DNA of 64,000 nt from Flavobacterium microcysteis. GTDB lineage: Bacteria; Bacteroidota; Bacteroidia; Flavobacteriales; Flavobacteriaceae. The DNA lies in the NCBI RefSeq assembly GCF_006385255.1, contig NZ_VFJE01000052.1, positions 124,001 to 188,000 of the forward strand. The letters run 5' to 3'. Both the position numbers and the translations under genes were made by a program. The notes beneath the pieces are model-generated. The model was not told the origin of the DNA. It made no database searches and was given only the letters and a program-made list of their open reading frames with translations. Shown here piece after piece: positions 1 to 8,048 of the stretch (positions are counted from its first letter, which is position 1; the number at the start of each line of letters is the position of its first letter).

Positions 1-369
1 GAGGAAGAAGGTGAAAATAAAGATTTATTTGATATTAAGACAAGAGCCCTGACTCCGCTTATTGATGCCGGGCGTTTATTGGTATTGCACCAGAACATCA
101 AAGGAATCAATAATACTTATATGCGCTTTAAACAATTAGCTATTGTCGATCCAAGACATTCAGAATTGTTTCTTAATTGTGCAGAAGCTTTCCTGACGTT
201 ATCTGAATTTAGGACAGTAGAAGGCTTGAAGAACGACAATTCCGGACAATTTATAAACCTGGAAGAACTTTCAAAAACCGATAAGGTAAAGCTTAAAAAT
301 TGCTTTATTCCTATAAAAGAAATCCAAGAATTAATCAAGAGCAGATTTAAGCTCACCTATTTTTCATAA
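1..369 (+). CDS. DUF294-type nucleotidyltransferase substrate-binding domain protein, C-terminal part
   Basis: The reading frame is open from base 1 to a TAA at 367-369, so only the last 122 codons are present and the start lies outside the window. The visible part is helical and matches my memory of the C-terminal substrate-binding region of the cyclic-nucleotide/CBS/DUF294 proteins (TRALTPLIDAGRLL, then PRHSELFLNCAEAF). These are probably cytoplasmic signal-responsive nucleotidyltransferases whose substrate is unknown. It ends 3 bp before a DnaQ-like exonuclease gene, a pairing that recurs in bacteria, often near acetyl-CoA synthetase (here at 11.1 kb). The full domain order cannot be seen. 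Confidence 0.7.
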   Translation, partial: EEEGENKDLFDIKTRALTPLIDAGRLLVLHQNIKGINNTYMRFKQLAIVDPRHSELFLNCAEAFLTLSEFRTVEGLKNDNSGQFINLEELSKTDKVKLKNCFIPIKEIQELIKSRFKLTYFS

Positions 370-372
370 ATC

Positions 373-966
373 ATGCTGGATTGGCTAAAAATAAATAAAG
401 ATTACCCACAATTTTGGAAAGACTATCTAGGGAAATTTGAAAACAAGTCCAGACGATTTGTGGCATTTAGTACCGAAACCACAGGTCTGGATCCTGAAAA
501 AGACGTCCTCTTATCTATAGGTGCGGTTGCTATTGAGAACAATACCATTGTTGTCAAAGACAGTTTTGAAGCACTTATCTTTCAAGAGAAGTTTACTCCC
601 GAAGTAGCACTAAAAACGGGGGTGCTAAAAGGAATTCCAGATGAAAAACACTCAGAAAGCGAAGCTATCGAAGCTTTTATTAACTATTTAGGCAATGCTA
701 TCTTAGTTGGACACAGAATTCATTTTGACATTGCCATGATTAATTCCGCTTTGGAAAGACAACATTGTGGCAAGCTTAAAAACGAGGCTTTAGACATTGA
801 AGTCATGTTTAAAAAATGGAAGCAAATACCTGAAGAAAAGCAATATAGCCTCGATGAGTTAAGTGCTTCCTTTAAGATATCTAAAAGCGAAAGACATACT
901 GCTTCTGGCGATGCTTTTATTATTTCTCTCCTATTTCAAAGGCTTAAACAACGCTTAGGTTTATAG
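373..966 (+). CDS. DnaQ-like 3'-5' exonuclease family protein with altered ExoI motif
   Basis: 197 aa RNase T/DnaQ fold of the DEDDh family, which normally removes nucleotides from DNA or RNA 3' ends with two metal ions. ExoI reads FSTETTGLD (residues 33-40), where the usual DTETTG has lost its first Asp (Ser34); Glu36 is kept. ExoII is LVGHRIHFD with Asp119, and ExoIII is RHTASGD with His175 and Asp180. Four of five catalytic residues therefore remain. The gene starts at ATG 373, just after the DUF294 gene, and is probably co-transcribed with it. Activity may be reduced or altered; it could also be a nucleic-acid binder. It is too short to be the polymerase III epsilon subunit with a polymerase-binding tail. 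Confidence 0.8.
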   Translation: MLDWLKINKDYPQFWKDYLGKFENKSRRFVAFSTETTGLDPEKDVLLSIGAVAIENNTIVVKDSFEALIFQEKFTPEVALKTGVLKGIPDEKHSESEAIEAFINYLGNAILVGHRIHFDIAMINSALERQHCGKLKNEALDIEVMFKKWKQIPEEKQYSLDELSASFKISKSERHTASGDAFIISLLFQRLKQRLGL

Positions 967-1015
967 CCATATCCGCAAAATTTTTTCACTTTTCTTAAAA
1001 AGAAGCAAATATTTT

Positions 1016-1044
1016 TTTGCAATTCTATTTAATAAGTAACTTTG
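1016..1044 (+). promoter_or_regulatory. Bacteroidetes-type promoter of the kinase/regulator operon
   Basis: TTTG at 1016-1019 and TAACTTTG at 1037-1044 are 17 bp apart and match the Bacteroidetes -33 (TTTG) and -7 (TAnnTTTG) elements. The ATG of the kinase at 1073 lies about 23 bp past the expected transcription start. Confidence 0.6.
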
Positions 1045-1072
1045 CGGTCCACTATTTATAAATTAGGCAATA

Positions 1073-2164
1073 ATGCTTGAAATATCAACAGAAGAAAAAC
1101 TGAAAGAACGGATCAAGGAATTGAGCTGCCTCTATGATATTTCAAAAACTACAAGCACTAATGCAACTTGTTCAGAATCTGTATTAAAAGAAATCTGCGA
1201 GATAGTGAAAATCGCATGGCGATTCAGTAATGACAGCATTGTAGAATTAAAATACAACGATTTTTATTTTGCAACTTCTACACTTCCGAAAGACACCATT
1301 TTTCAAACCAGTCCTATTTTTATCTTTGAAAAAGAAGCTGGTTTTGTCAAGGTACATTACCCGTCAGACAGCGATGCTTTTTTCTTAGAGGAAGAAGAAC
1401 AACAATTATTAGATAAAGTTGCCTTGGAAATCGGCAATTATATTGAAAAAAATCACGTTCGTGAAAGGGAAAAACAGCTGCAAAGAAGTGTTGAGCGTAT
1501 TGACAGACTGTCTATTCTTGGTGAAATAACCGCCGGAATTGCCCACGAACTCAATACTCCATTAGGAAATATACTTGGCTTTGCTGAATTGATAAATGAG
1601 CAGAACATCGACCGACAGGTTACTCAAGACGTTTCAAAAATTATCAATGCCGCAATTTATTCCAGAGAGATTGTCAAGAAATTGATGTTCTTCTCTTGCG
1701 AAATGCCACAAAACATGGAAATCGTTTCGATTAAACCAATTGTAGTCGAAGCTTTATCATTGCTTGGTCCTAATTTTAAAAAGGCACAGGTTTCTTATGA
1801 ACTGATTTTTGACAATCCGGAATTAAAAGCACAGATTGACAATATCCAATTGACACAGGTTTTATTCAATATCCTGATCAACTCCATTTATGTAGCATCT
1901 GAAAACAGCAGTATTACCGTAAAAGTTACTGACGACGCAAGCAATTTTTATATTGAGATTGCCGATGAAGGAAGCGGTATACCTGAAGAAATCAAGTCCC
2001 GTATATTTGAACCTTTTTTTACCACAAAACCTATTGGTGAAGGCTCCGGCTTAGGTCTGAGTGTTGTTCATGGTATTGTAAAAAGCCATAGAGGTGACAT
2101 CATTGCGCTGGATAACCATCCAAAAGGTACAATTTTTCAAGTAAGACTCCCTTTAAATTCGTAA
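1073..2164 (+). CDS. Cytoplasmic sensor histidine kinase (NtrB-like)
   Basis: 363 aa with no membrane segment. Residues 1-130 look like a GAF/PAS-type sensor region followed by a short coiled coil. The dimerisation box is GIAHELNTPLG with phospho-acceptor His158. ATP-binding motifs are LFNILINS (N), DEGSGIP (G1) and GEGSGLGLS (G2). It autophosphorylates and should pass phosphate to the regulator encoded 1 bp downstream (gene ends 2164, next starts 2166). The soluble form and the NtrC-class partner resemble NtrB-NtrC pairs that sense a cytoplasmic signal. The signal is unknown; the nearby glutamate dehydrogenase suggests nitrogen or carbon state, which is inference. Confidence 0.9.
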   Translation: MLEISTEEKLKERIKELSCLYDISKTTSTNATCSESVLKEICEIVKIAWRFSNDSIVELKYNDFYFATSTLPKDTIFQTSPIFIFEKEAGFVKVHYPSDSDAFFLEEEEQQLLDKVALEIGNYIEKNHVREREKQLQRSVERIDRLSILGEITAGIAHELNTPLGNILGFAELINEQNIDRQVTQDVSKIINAAIYSREIVKKLMFFSCEMPQNMEIVSIKPIVVEALSLLGPNFKKAQVSYELIFDNPELKAQIDNIQLTQVLFNILINSIYVASENSSITVKVTDDASNFYIEIADEGSGIPEEIKSRIFEPFFTTKPIGEGSGLGLSVVHGIVKSHRGDIIALDNHPKGTIFQVRLPLNS

Positions 2165-2165
2165 A

Positions 2166-3497
2166 ATGCTAAAGAAAGAAAACATATTGATTGTTGATGA
2201 CAATTATGATATGCTTGAATTGCTGCAACGTAATTTAAAGGCGCAGAATTTCCATACCTATAAGGCATCTTCAGTAATGGAAGCTATTGACATTCTTAAA
2301 GTCGTAGCCATTGATTTATTGATTACCGATTTACAGATGCCAGGCTTAAATGGAATTGAGCTAATCAAATTTGCTGAAGAACATTTTCCGGAAATTCCTA
2401 AACTCGTTATTACTGGTTTTCCTTCGGTTGATACGGCTGTAAATGCTGTAAAATCTGGAGCTTTAGATTATTTGGTAAAACCATTTACAAGCGAGGAGTT
2501 AAAAAAAGCAGTACAAAATTCGTTTGAAGGGAAAATAGGCACTAAGAAAAAAAGTGCTCCTGCCCTTCTCGATTCAGATAAAAAGATTACCAATTATGCC
2601 GGAATCGTGGGCAATTCTGAGCAATTTGAGAATTTAATAGACGTTATTCAACGTGTAAAAAATAATAAAGCTACCGTTTTGATTCAAGGTGAAAGCGGTA
2701 CCGGAAAAGAACTGATTGCAAGAGCTATCCATTTTAAAGGTTCTTTTGCATCAAGTCCTTTTGTGGCTGTGAATTGCGGGGGAATCCCTGAAAACTTAAT
2801 GGAATCAGAACTATTCGGTTATGAAAAAGGAGCTTTTACAGGCGCTAATGAAACCAAAATGGGTCTATTCCAGGCTGCAAATGGTGGAACTATCTTTTTA
2901 GATGAAATTGGTACGGCTCCATTGGCAGTTCAAACCAGATTGCTACGGGTTTTGCAGGAAAAAGAAGTGACTATGATTGGTTCACAGAAAGCCCAGAAAA
3001 TTGATGTTAGGGTCATTTCTGCCACCAATAACGATTTATATGAAATGGTACAAAAAGGAAGTTTTCGCGAAGATTTATACTACCGACTCAATGTAGTAGG
3101 TATCGAAACTAAACCTTTAAGAGAAAGAAAAAACGACATCTATCCTTTAATCGCTACCTTTATGAAGAAATACGGTATCGAATACGGAAAACCGAATTGT
3201 ACGATTTCTGACAAGGCCGTTGAAATCCTTGTGAGACATTCATGGCCGGGAAATGTAAGAGAATTGGAAAACATTATACAGAGAATGATTATTATGTGCG
3301 ATCTCGCAATCGATATAGTTGACATTCCTGATTATCTGAAATACCAACAACCTACTGAGGGAGAAGTTCTAAAGCCTTTAAAAGATATAGAAAAAGACCA
3401 TATCCTAAAAGTGTTACATGCAGTGGGCGATAACAAGACAAAAGCAGCAGAAATTCTGCAGATAGATAGAAAAACATTAAGACAAAAGCTACTTTAA
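2166..3497 (+). CDS. Sigma-54-dependent response regulator (NtrC family)
   Basis: 443 aa. Receiver domain 1-120 has the acidic pair Asp11/Asp12, phospho-acceptor Asp55 (ITDLQMP) and Lys105 (LVKPF). The AAA+ domain (about 145-375) has Walker A GESGTGKE (175-182), the sigma-54 contact loop GAFTGA (222-227) and Walker B IFLDEIG. A Fis-type helix-turn-helix ends the protein (about 405-443). The GAFTGA loop means it should activate RNA polymerase carrying sigma-54. The nearest candidate target is the -24/-12 promoter at 3614-3628, directly downstream and ahead of the glutamate dehydrogenase gene. The protein ends very soon after the recognition helix, so the HTH is at the extreme C-terminus as is normal. 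Confidence 0.95.
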   Translation: MLKKENILIVDDNYDMLELLQRNLKAQNFHTYKASSVMEAIDILKVVAIDLLITDLQMPGLNGIELIKFAEEHFPEIPKLVITGFPSVDTAVNAVKSGALDYLVKPFTSEELKKAVQNSFEGKIGTKKKSAPALLDSDKKITNYAGIVGNSEQFENLIDVIQRVKNNKATVLIQGESGTGKELIARAIHFKGSFASSPFVAVNCGGIPENLMESELFGYEKGAFTGANETKMGLFQAANGGTIFLDEIGTAPLAVQTRLLRVLQEKEVTMIGSQKAQKIDVRVISATNNDLYEMVQKGSFREDLYYRLNVVGIETKPLRERKNDIYPLIATFMKKYGIEYGKPNCTISDKAVEILVRHSWPGNVRELENIIQRMIIMCDLAIDIVDIPDYLKYQQPTEGEVLKPLKDIEKDHILKVLHAVGDNKTKAAEILQIDRKTLRQKLL

Positions 3498-3613
3498 AGT
3501 CCGGGGAGTTTTTACCCGATTGGTACTTTTCTCTCCAGCATTTATTTAGGTTATAAAATTAATTAAAGAGTAATTAACTGATTATCAAATATTATTAAAA
3601 ATGTATCACACTA

Positions 3614-3630
3614 TGGCACACAGTTTGTTT
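3614..3630 (+). promoter_or_regulatory. Candidate sigma-54 (-24/-12) promoter
   Basis: TGGCAC at 3614-3619 and TTTGTT at 3625-3630 put GG (3615-3616) exactly 10 bases before GT (3627-3628). The consensus is GG-N10-GC, so the -12 element has T for C. The expected start is near 3639-3640, ahead of the small protein gene at 3664 and glutamate dehydrogenase at 3884. It lies 117 bp after the stop of the NtrC-type activator. An upstream activator site was not identified. Confidence 0.5.
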
Positions 3631-3663
3631 TATGGCACGTCACCATAATTGAATAAAGTTATT

Positions 3664-3879
3664 ATGTCACAAAATTTACAGGAGGTTTCCATTAAGAAAT
3701 CTTCTAAAGCCCAAAATCCGATTATTACTTGTACTGAAAATATTTTTAACGGCATCAAATCATGCACATTGGAAGTACTGCAACAACAGATAAAAATAGG
3801 ATTATGCATTAATTGCGAGAAAAGCAATTATTGCGCTTGGCAAGAGAACAAAAAAATATACTGCGAACACTATCAATAG
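3664..3879 (+). CDS. Small cysteine-rich protein ahead of glutamate dehydrogenase
   Basis: 71 aa from ATG 3664; a TTG start at 3649 would add five residues. The C-terminal 25 residues carry CINCEKSNYC and then a fourth Cys (KIYCEHYQ), a possible Zn or Fe-S site of the form CxxC-x5-C-x9-C. There is no signal peptide or membrane segment, so it is probably cytoplasmic. It sits between the candidate sigma-54 promoter and the glutamate dehydrogenase gene (start 3884, 4 bp after its stop), so the two are almost certainly co-transcribed. I do not recognise the family. A regulatory or assembly role for the dehydrogenase is possible but not shown. Confidence 0.65.
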   Translation: MSQNLQEVSIKKSSKAQNPIITCTENIFNGIKSCTLEVLQQQIKIGLCINCEKSNYCAWQENKKIYCEHYQ

Positions 3880-3883
3880 AATT

Positions 3884-5164
3884 ATGATTACTGCAAAAGA
3901 ACCTGCTAAAAAAAGCATGTATGAAAACGTAATGGAACAGTTTAATAAAACTGCAGACGTTATGAATTTGAATCCTGATATCAGGAAGATTTTATCAATT
4001 ACGAATAATGAAATCCTTGTTCACTTCCCTGTGAAAATGGATAACGGACAAGTAGAAGTATTTACTGGCTACAGAGTTCAGCATAACAATGCTCTTGGAC
4101 CATACAAAGGAGGTTTAAGATTCCACCCTACTATGGATGGAGATGATGCCAAAGCTTTGGCAATGTGGATGACATGGAAAACATCATTAGCTGGATTGCC
4201 TTACGGTGGTGCTAAAGGTGGTATCCAAATTAACCCAAGAGATTATTCGCTTTCAGAATTAGAGCGAATCACTAGAAGATTTACTTTCGCTTTGGGTGAT
4301 AATATCGGACCAGAGTTGGATATTCCTGCTCCGGACGTTAATACAAACGAACAAACAATGGCTTGGATTGCTGACACCTATATGTCAACAAAATCTCCAG
4401 CTGAAAGATCAAATAACAAACACGTAGTAACAGGAAAACCTGTTGGTTCTGGTGGATTAGAAGGTCGTGACCGTGCTACTGGATTTGGTGTTTACCTGAC
4501 ATTGAAACTTTTCTTTGAAAACAAGAATGAGACTTTGGCAGGAAAAAAATACATCGTTCAAGGATTTGGAAACGTAGGTTACTGGGTTTCTTACTTCATG
4601 GAAAAAGATGGAGCTAAATTATTAGCTGTACAAGATGCACACGCTACAATCATCAATGAGAATGGAATTTCTGTTAATGATCTTTTCGAGCACTCAAAAC
4701 CAAGAAAAGGATCTATCCAGGGATTTGCCGGTGCTAAAGAAATGGAGCCTAAAGATTTCTTCGCTTTAGATTGTGATTTCATCATTCCTGCAGCTTTGGG
4801 TAACCAAATTACTGCTGCAAATGCTTATGACATTAAAGCTAAAGTTGTTGCTGAAGGTGCTAACGGACCAACAGACAATGAAGGAGAAAGAATTCTTTTG
4901 GAAAGAGGAGTAACTATTATTCCAGATATTCTATGTAACTCAGGTGGTGTTATTGGTAGCTACTTCGAATGGTTGCAAAACCGTAATGGTGAGCTTTGGC
5001 CATTGGATGAAGTAATGGCTAAAATTGAAAAGAAGCTTACTGAAAACTACAAAAAAGTGCAAAATATCGTAAACGAAAAGCAGTTAGACTGGAGAACAGC
5101 TGCATACATTCTGGCTATTTCCAGAATTGAGACTGCTTATATACAACGTGGTATTTTCCCTTAA
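3884..5164 (+). CDS. gdhA: Glutamate dehydrogenase (Glu/Leu/Phe/Val family)
   Basis: 426 aa, the usual length of the hexameric NAD(P)-linked enzyme. It interconverts glutamate and 2-oxoglutarate plus ammonia in the cytoplasm. The substrate-binding block GPYKGGLRFHP and the catalytic-lysine block PYGGAKGGI are intact. The Rossmann domain has VQGFGNVG, and the late NSGGVIGSYFEW block is typical. Cofactor preference cannot be read with certainty; length and sequence look closer to the RocG/GudB type than to the 445-450 aa NADP enzyme. It is the main gene behind the candidate sigma-54 promoter and links the preceding two-component pair to nitrogen metabolism (inference). Two small genes follow within 20 bp of each other. 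Confidence 0.93.
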   Translation: MITAKEPAKKSMYENVMEQFNKTADVMNLNPDIRKILSITNNEILVHFPVKMDNGQVEVFTGYRVQHNNALGPYKGGLRFHPTMDGDDAKALAMWMTWKTSLAGLPYGGAKGGIQINPRDYSLSELERITRRFTFALGDNIGPELDIPAPDVNTNEQTMAWIADTYMSTKSPAERSNNKHVVTGKPVGSGGLEGRDRATGFGVYLTLKLFFENKNETLAGKKYIVQGFGNVGYWVSYFMEKDGAKLLAVQDAHATIINENGISVNDLFEHSKPRKGSIQGFAGAKEMEPKDFFALDCDFIIPAALGNQITAANAYDIKAKVVAEGANGPTDNEGERILLERGVTIIPDILCNSGGVIGSYFEWLQNRNGELWPLDEVMAKIEKKLTENYKKVQNIVNEKQLDWRTAAYILAISRIETAYIQRGIFP

Positions 5165-5180
5165 TTAATTGTAGTGAATC

Positions 5181-5579
5181 ATGAAAGAAATAATCATCGA
5201 GAAAAGAGAATATGAAATGCTGCGACAGATTATCTCTAATGCAGGTCATAATGTAGACAAAACCTACAAGGCTTCTATCGAAAAGCTGGCTAATGAGCTT
5301 AAATCGGCAACGATTATAGCAAAAGAAAGCATGCCGGAAGAAATTGTAAGGTTTAATTCTATCGTAACAGTACAGATGCCTTTTGGTGATCCGAAAAGCT
5401 TCCAGATTGTTACGCCGGAAAAAAGCGATATTTCAAAAAACAAATTGTCAATTCTGGCTCCTATGGGACTAGCTTTATTTGGCTATGCGGTTTCTGATGA
5501 AATCATGTGGCAATTCCCATCAGGAATGAATGCAATAAAAATCCTGAATGTAGAACAACCAGACGCTTTGCAAAAATAA
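5181..5579 (+). CDS. GreA/GreB-family C-terminal domain protein (Rnk-like)
   Basis: 132 aa. The N-terminal half is helical (KREYEMLRQIISNAG), and the C-terminal half has the FKBP-like GreA/GreB fold signature: NSIVTVQMPFGDPKSFQIVTP, then SILAPMGLALFGYAVSDEI. Proteins of this shape without the long coiled-coil finger bind RNA polymerase, like Rnk, and modulate transcription. The start is ATG 5181, 16 bp after glutamate dehydrogenase, and the stop overlaps the next start (TAATG at 5577-5581), so it is part of this operon. The exact role is not known. Confidence 0.75.
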   Translation: MKEIIIEKREYEMLRQIISNAGHNVDKTYKASIEKLANELKSATIIAKESMPEEIVRFNSIVTVQMPFGDPKSFQIVTPEKSDISKNKLSILAPMGLALFGYAVSDEIMWQFPSGMNAIKILNVEQPDALQK

Positions 5580-5971
5580 TGACCATGAAAAAAGAGGTAA
5601 TCAAAATACATCAGGACCAGGACGACTTGCAAAAGTTTTTCATCAACAGGGATGTTGATCGTTGGAAAGATGAAGTGGCTATCATTGAAGAAGAAATCAT
5701 TTTATTTTCCAATTTATTGGGAGCTAAAAATGACAAATCGTATTCAAATATCTTGGAAAAGATGAAGGATTTCAAGGTTCAGAATTCTGAAATTCAAGAA
5801 GAATTAATTAATTATGACCGAAAATTAGAAGTATTGAAAGAATGTGAAGATCTTCAATGTGAAACCTTTTTCCTGAATTCTCATAATGAGTTCAAAGAAA
5901 AGATTGAAGTACATTTTTATCAGTACCGAAATTTCAAGAAGAATGTTTTTTCTGTAATCAATAATAAATAA
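5579..5971 (+). CDS. Hypothetical helical protein
   Basis: 130 aa from the ATG at 5579-5581, which overlaps the previous stop by one base; a second in-frame ATG at 5585 would give 128 aa. The sequence is rich in Glu and Lys with heptad-like spacing and is predicted all-helical, probably coiled coil (residues about 25-90). It has no signal peptide. I do not recognise the family. Translational coupling to the GreA/GreB-like gene suggests a shared function. It is the last gene of the operon: a terminator lies at 6051. Confidence 0.65.
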   Translation: MTMKKEVIKIHQDQDDLQKFFINRDVDRWKDEVAIIEEEIILFSNLLGAKNDKSYSNILEKMKDFKVQNSEIQEELINYDRKLEVLKECEDLQCETFFLNSHNEFKEKIEVHFYQYRNFKKNVFSVINNK

Positions 5972-6050
5972 TTTTTAATTGTACCTAAAAAAAAGTAATT
6001 GAGAATATACCATGATTATTAAGTAGATTCGTTTGAGACAATTACTTTTA

Positions 6051-6081
6051 AAACACCGGCGAAAGTTGGTGTTTTTTTTTT
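6051..6081 (+). terminator. Rho-independent terminator after the glutamate dehydrogenase operon
   Basis: Stem AAACACC (6051-6057) pairs with GGTGTTT (6068-6074) and is followed by a ten-base T run (6072-6081). Confidence 0.75.
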
Positions 6082-6133
6082 GCTTGCCACTGATTAGAAT
6101 AATTACAACGATTTCAGAAGTTTATACAAAAAC

Positions 6134-6167
6134 AAAAATCTCAGCTTTTAGGCTGAGATTTTATTTT
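6134..6167. terminator. Second, bidirectional terminator-like hairpin
   Basis: AAAATCTCAGC (6135-6145) pairs perfectly with GCTGAGATTTT (6152-6162), with a six-base loop. T-rich sequence on the + side and an A run on the left make it usable from both strands, including by the minus-strand gene ending at 6273. Confidence 0.7.
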
Positions 6168-6195
6168 GTACTAAGTTGTTATTCTATTTTTAATA

Positions 6196-6255
6196 CTTTG
6201 CGGCTCTGCGTCTTTGCGAGCAATTATTTTCACGCAAAGACGCAGAGTCGCAAAG
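6196..6255. repeat. Inverted-repeat element, 23 bp arms
   Basis: Arms 6196-6218 and 6233-6255 match in 22 of 23 positions around a 14-base loop. The right arm begins CGCAAAGACGCAGAG. There is no coding function, although a 78-codon frame crosses it. A decayed relative lies at 30372-30421. This looks like a dispersed miniature palindromic element. Confidence 0.75.
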
Positions 6256-6272
6256 TTCATAATCGGTAAAAC

Positions 6273-7295
6273 CTAACGCCATCCCAGTCCCGGCGCCACA
6301 TGCTCCAGAATCGATGACAATACATGAACATTGTAATCTACTCCTAAAGTATTAGGTATCGTTAAAAGTAGCGTATCCGCTTCCTGTATCGCTTCATCTT
6401 CAGCCAATTCTTTTATAAGTTTATCTGGTTCCGCAGCATAGCTTCGTCCGAAAATGGCATTTCTGCCAGGTTCAATCATTCCAATCTGGTCTACCCTATT
6501 GGCTTCCTGTCCGAAATAAAGACGGTCTTGATCGTTTACCAATGCAAAAATAGAACGACTTACAGATACTCTTGGTTCGCCCGGATGCCCTGCTTTTCTC
6601 CATGCTTCCTTATACAATCGAATCTGTTCGGCTTGTTGCACATGGAAAGGTTTGCCACTTTCATCAAATTTTAAAGTAGAACTTTGAAGGTGCATGGCAT
6701 TTTCAGCGGCCCAAACAGCAGTAGCATTAGAAGCAGCTCCCCACCAAATACGTTCGCGTAATCCTTTGGAGTACGGTTCCAAACGTAATAAACCCGGTGG
6801 ATTCGGAAACATCGGATTTGGATTTGGTTGGGCAAAACCAACACCATCCAGTCTTTGTAAAAATTCCATGGCTTTACGGCGTCCCATATCGGCATCGTTT
6901 TCTCCTGCGGTTGGTTCGTATCCAAAATAGCGCCATCCTTCGATTACCTGTTCTGGTGAACCTCTGCTTATTCCTAATTGCAATCGTCCTTCCGAAATCA
7001 GATCGGCAGCACTGGCATCTTCTACCATATACATCGGATTCTCATAACGCATATCAATTACGCCTGTTCCGATTTCTATCTTACTTGTTTTGGCACCAAT
7101 AGCCGAAAGTAATGGAAATGGAGATGCTAACTGAGCTGCAAAATGATGTACCCGAAAATAAGCACCATCTACACCAATCTCTTCGGCTGCAACAGCCAAG
7201 TCTATAGATTGAAGCAAAGTATCGCTTGCCGTACGGGTTTTATATGCGGGATGATTCGCCCAATGTCCAAACGATAAAAATCCTATTTTCTTCAT
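6273..7295 (-). CDS. LLM-class (luciferase-like) flavin-dependent oxidoreductase
   Basis: 340 aa TIM-barrel flavoprotein of the bacterial luciferase-like superfamily, cytoplasmic. Visible hallmarks are KIGFLSFGHW at the N-terminus, the HHFA block (residues about 50-53), SKIEIGTGVID and the GRLQLGISRGSPEQ segment that binds the flavin phosphate. The family uses reduced FMN or F420 to oxidise varied small molecules with O2; the substrate here is not predictable. It is a single-gene unit ending at the bidirectional hairpin 6134-6167, and lies convergent to the glutamate dehydrogenase operon and 105 bp downstream of azoR on the same strand. Co-transcription with azoR is possible, since no terminator is seen between them. 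Confidence 0.88.
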   Translation of the reverse strand: MKKIGFLSFGHWANHPAYKTRTASDTLLQSIDLAVAAEEIGVDGAYFRVHHFAAQLASPFPLLSAIGAKTSKIEIGTGVIDMRYENPMYMVEDASAADLISEGRLQLGISRGSPEQVIEGWRYFGYEPTAGENDADMGRRKAMEFLQRLDGVGFAQPNPNPMFPNPPGLLRLEPYSKGLRERIWWGAASNATAVWAAENAMHLQSSTLKFDESGKPFHVQQAEQIRLYKEAWRKAGHPGEPRVSVSRSIFALVNDQDRLYFGQEANRVDQIGMIEPGRNAIFGRSYAAEPDKLIKELAEDEAIQEADTLLLTIPNTLGVDYNVHVLSSILEHVAPGLGWR

Positions 7296-7400
7296 TTTTG
7301 GTCTTTATTTGTCTCATGTAAATATAACCATTTTCCTTTGGAAAACCGACAGCTTCGCTATGCTAAATTGCGGTAGCTTCTGCCTTAAATCACCTTGTGT

Positions 7401-8006
7401 TTATAAACTATATGCAGCTACGGACTCAAGTGCTTTTGGTAAAGCTTCATCTTTAAACTGTGGCATGGCTGTACCTTCAACCCTAAAAACGGTTATGTCT
7501 GTAATGCCGATAAAACCTAATACATTTCGCAAATATTTTTCAGTGAGATCAAATTCTTTCAATGGTCCTTCTGAAAAAATTCCTCCACTTGCTATTGCCA
7601 GGAACACCTTTTTATCTTTCAGCAATCCTTCTATTCCTTCTTCTGAATAACGAAAAGTGATACCCGCCCTTACAATATGGTCTATCCACGCTTTAAGCGA
7701 TGAAGGAATACTCAGATTGTACATAGGTACATCTATAACCACTATATCAGCAGGTAACAATTCTTTTAAGGCTTCATCTGAATAAGATACTGCATCCTTC
7801 AGTTCTGCCGTAAGGTCTTGCGTGGGTGTCATGAATGAATTGAAATGAAGCTCATTCAAATGCGGCATTTCATTTTTTGTTAGATTTCGTGTAGTACTAT
7901 CAATTTCCGGGTGTTGTGTTTTGATTTTTTCCACAATCGCATTTCCCAATTGGAAACTCAAGGATTCATTGCCTTTGAAGCTGGTTATTAATCTTAATAA
8001 TTTCAT
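7401..8006 (-). CDS. azoR: FMN-dependent NADH-azoreductase
   Basis: 201 aa flavodoxin-like quinone/azo reductase. The frame is open upstream to 8117, but the family start MKLLRLITSFKGNES is at ATG 8004-8006. Family blocks seen are FNSFMTP, PADIVVIDVPMYNLSIPSSLKAWID, RAGITFRYSEEG and FLAIASGGI. The enzyme makes two-electron reductions of quinones and azo compounds with NADH and so protects against electrophiles. It is divergent from an HxlR/DUF24 regulator, and the shared 99 bp region carries TACTAT/ATAGTA half-sites. In Bacillus the DUF24 regulator YodB represses azoR1, so control by the neighbour is a strong inference. Confidence 0.9.
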   Translation of the reverse strand: MKLLRLITSFKGNESLSFQLGNAIVEKIKTQHPEIDSTTRNLTKNEMPHLNELHFNSFMTPTQDLTAELKDAVSYSDEALKELLPADIVVIDVPMYNLSIPSSLKAWIDHIVRAGITFRYSEEGIEGLLKDKKVFLAIASGGIFSEGPLKEFDLTEKYLRNVLGFIGITDITVFRVEGTAMPQFKDEALPKALESVAAYSL

Positions 8007-8048
8007 CTTATTTCTATTTTTAATTGTTGGTACAAATTTTAAAAGAAA

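Noticed and set aside
3632..3647. Second TGGCAC (3633-3638 area) as another sigma-54 promoter
   Set aside because: Ten bases after its GG the sequence is TA, not GC, so the -12 element is missing.
6033..6269. 78-codon frame across the inverted-repeat element
   Set aside because: It is produced by the terminator and the palindrome, has no start context and no family.
7309..7650. 113-codon frame opposite azoR
   Set aside because: Most of it is the shadow of the azoreductase gene on the other strand.
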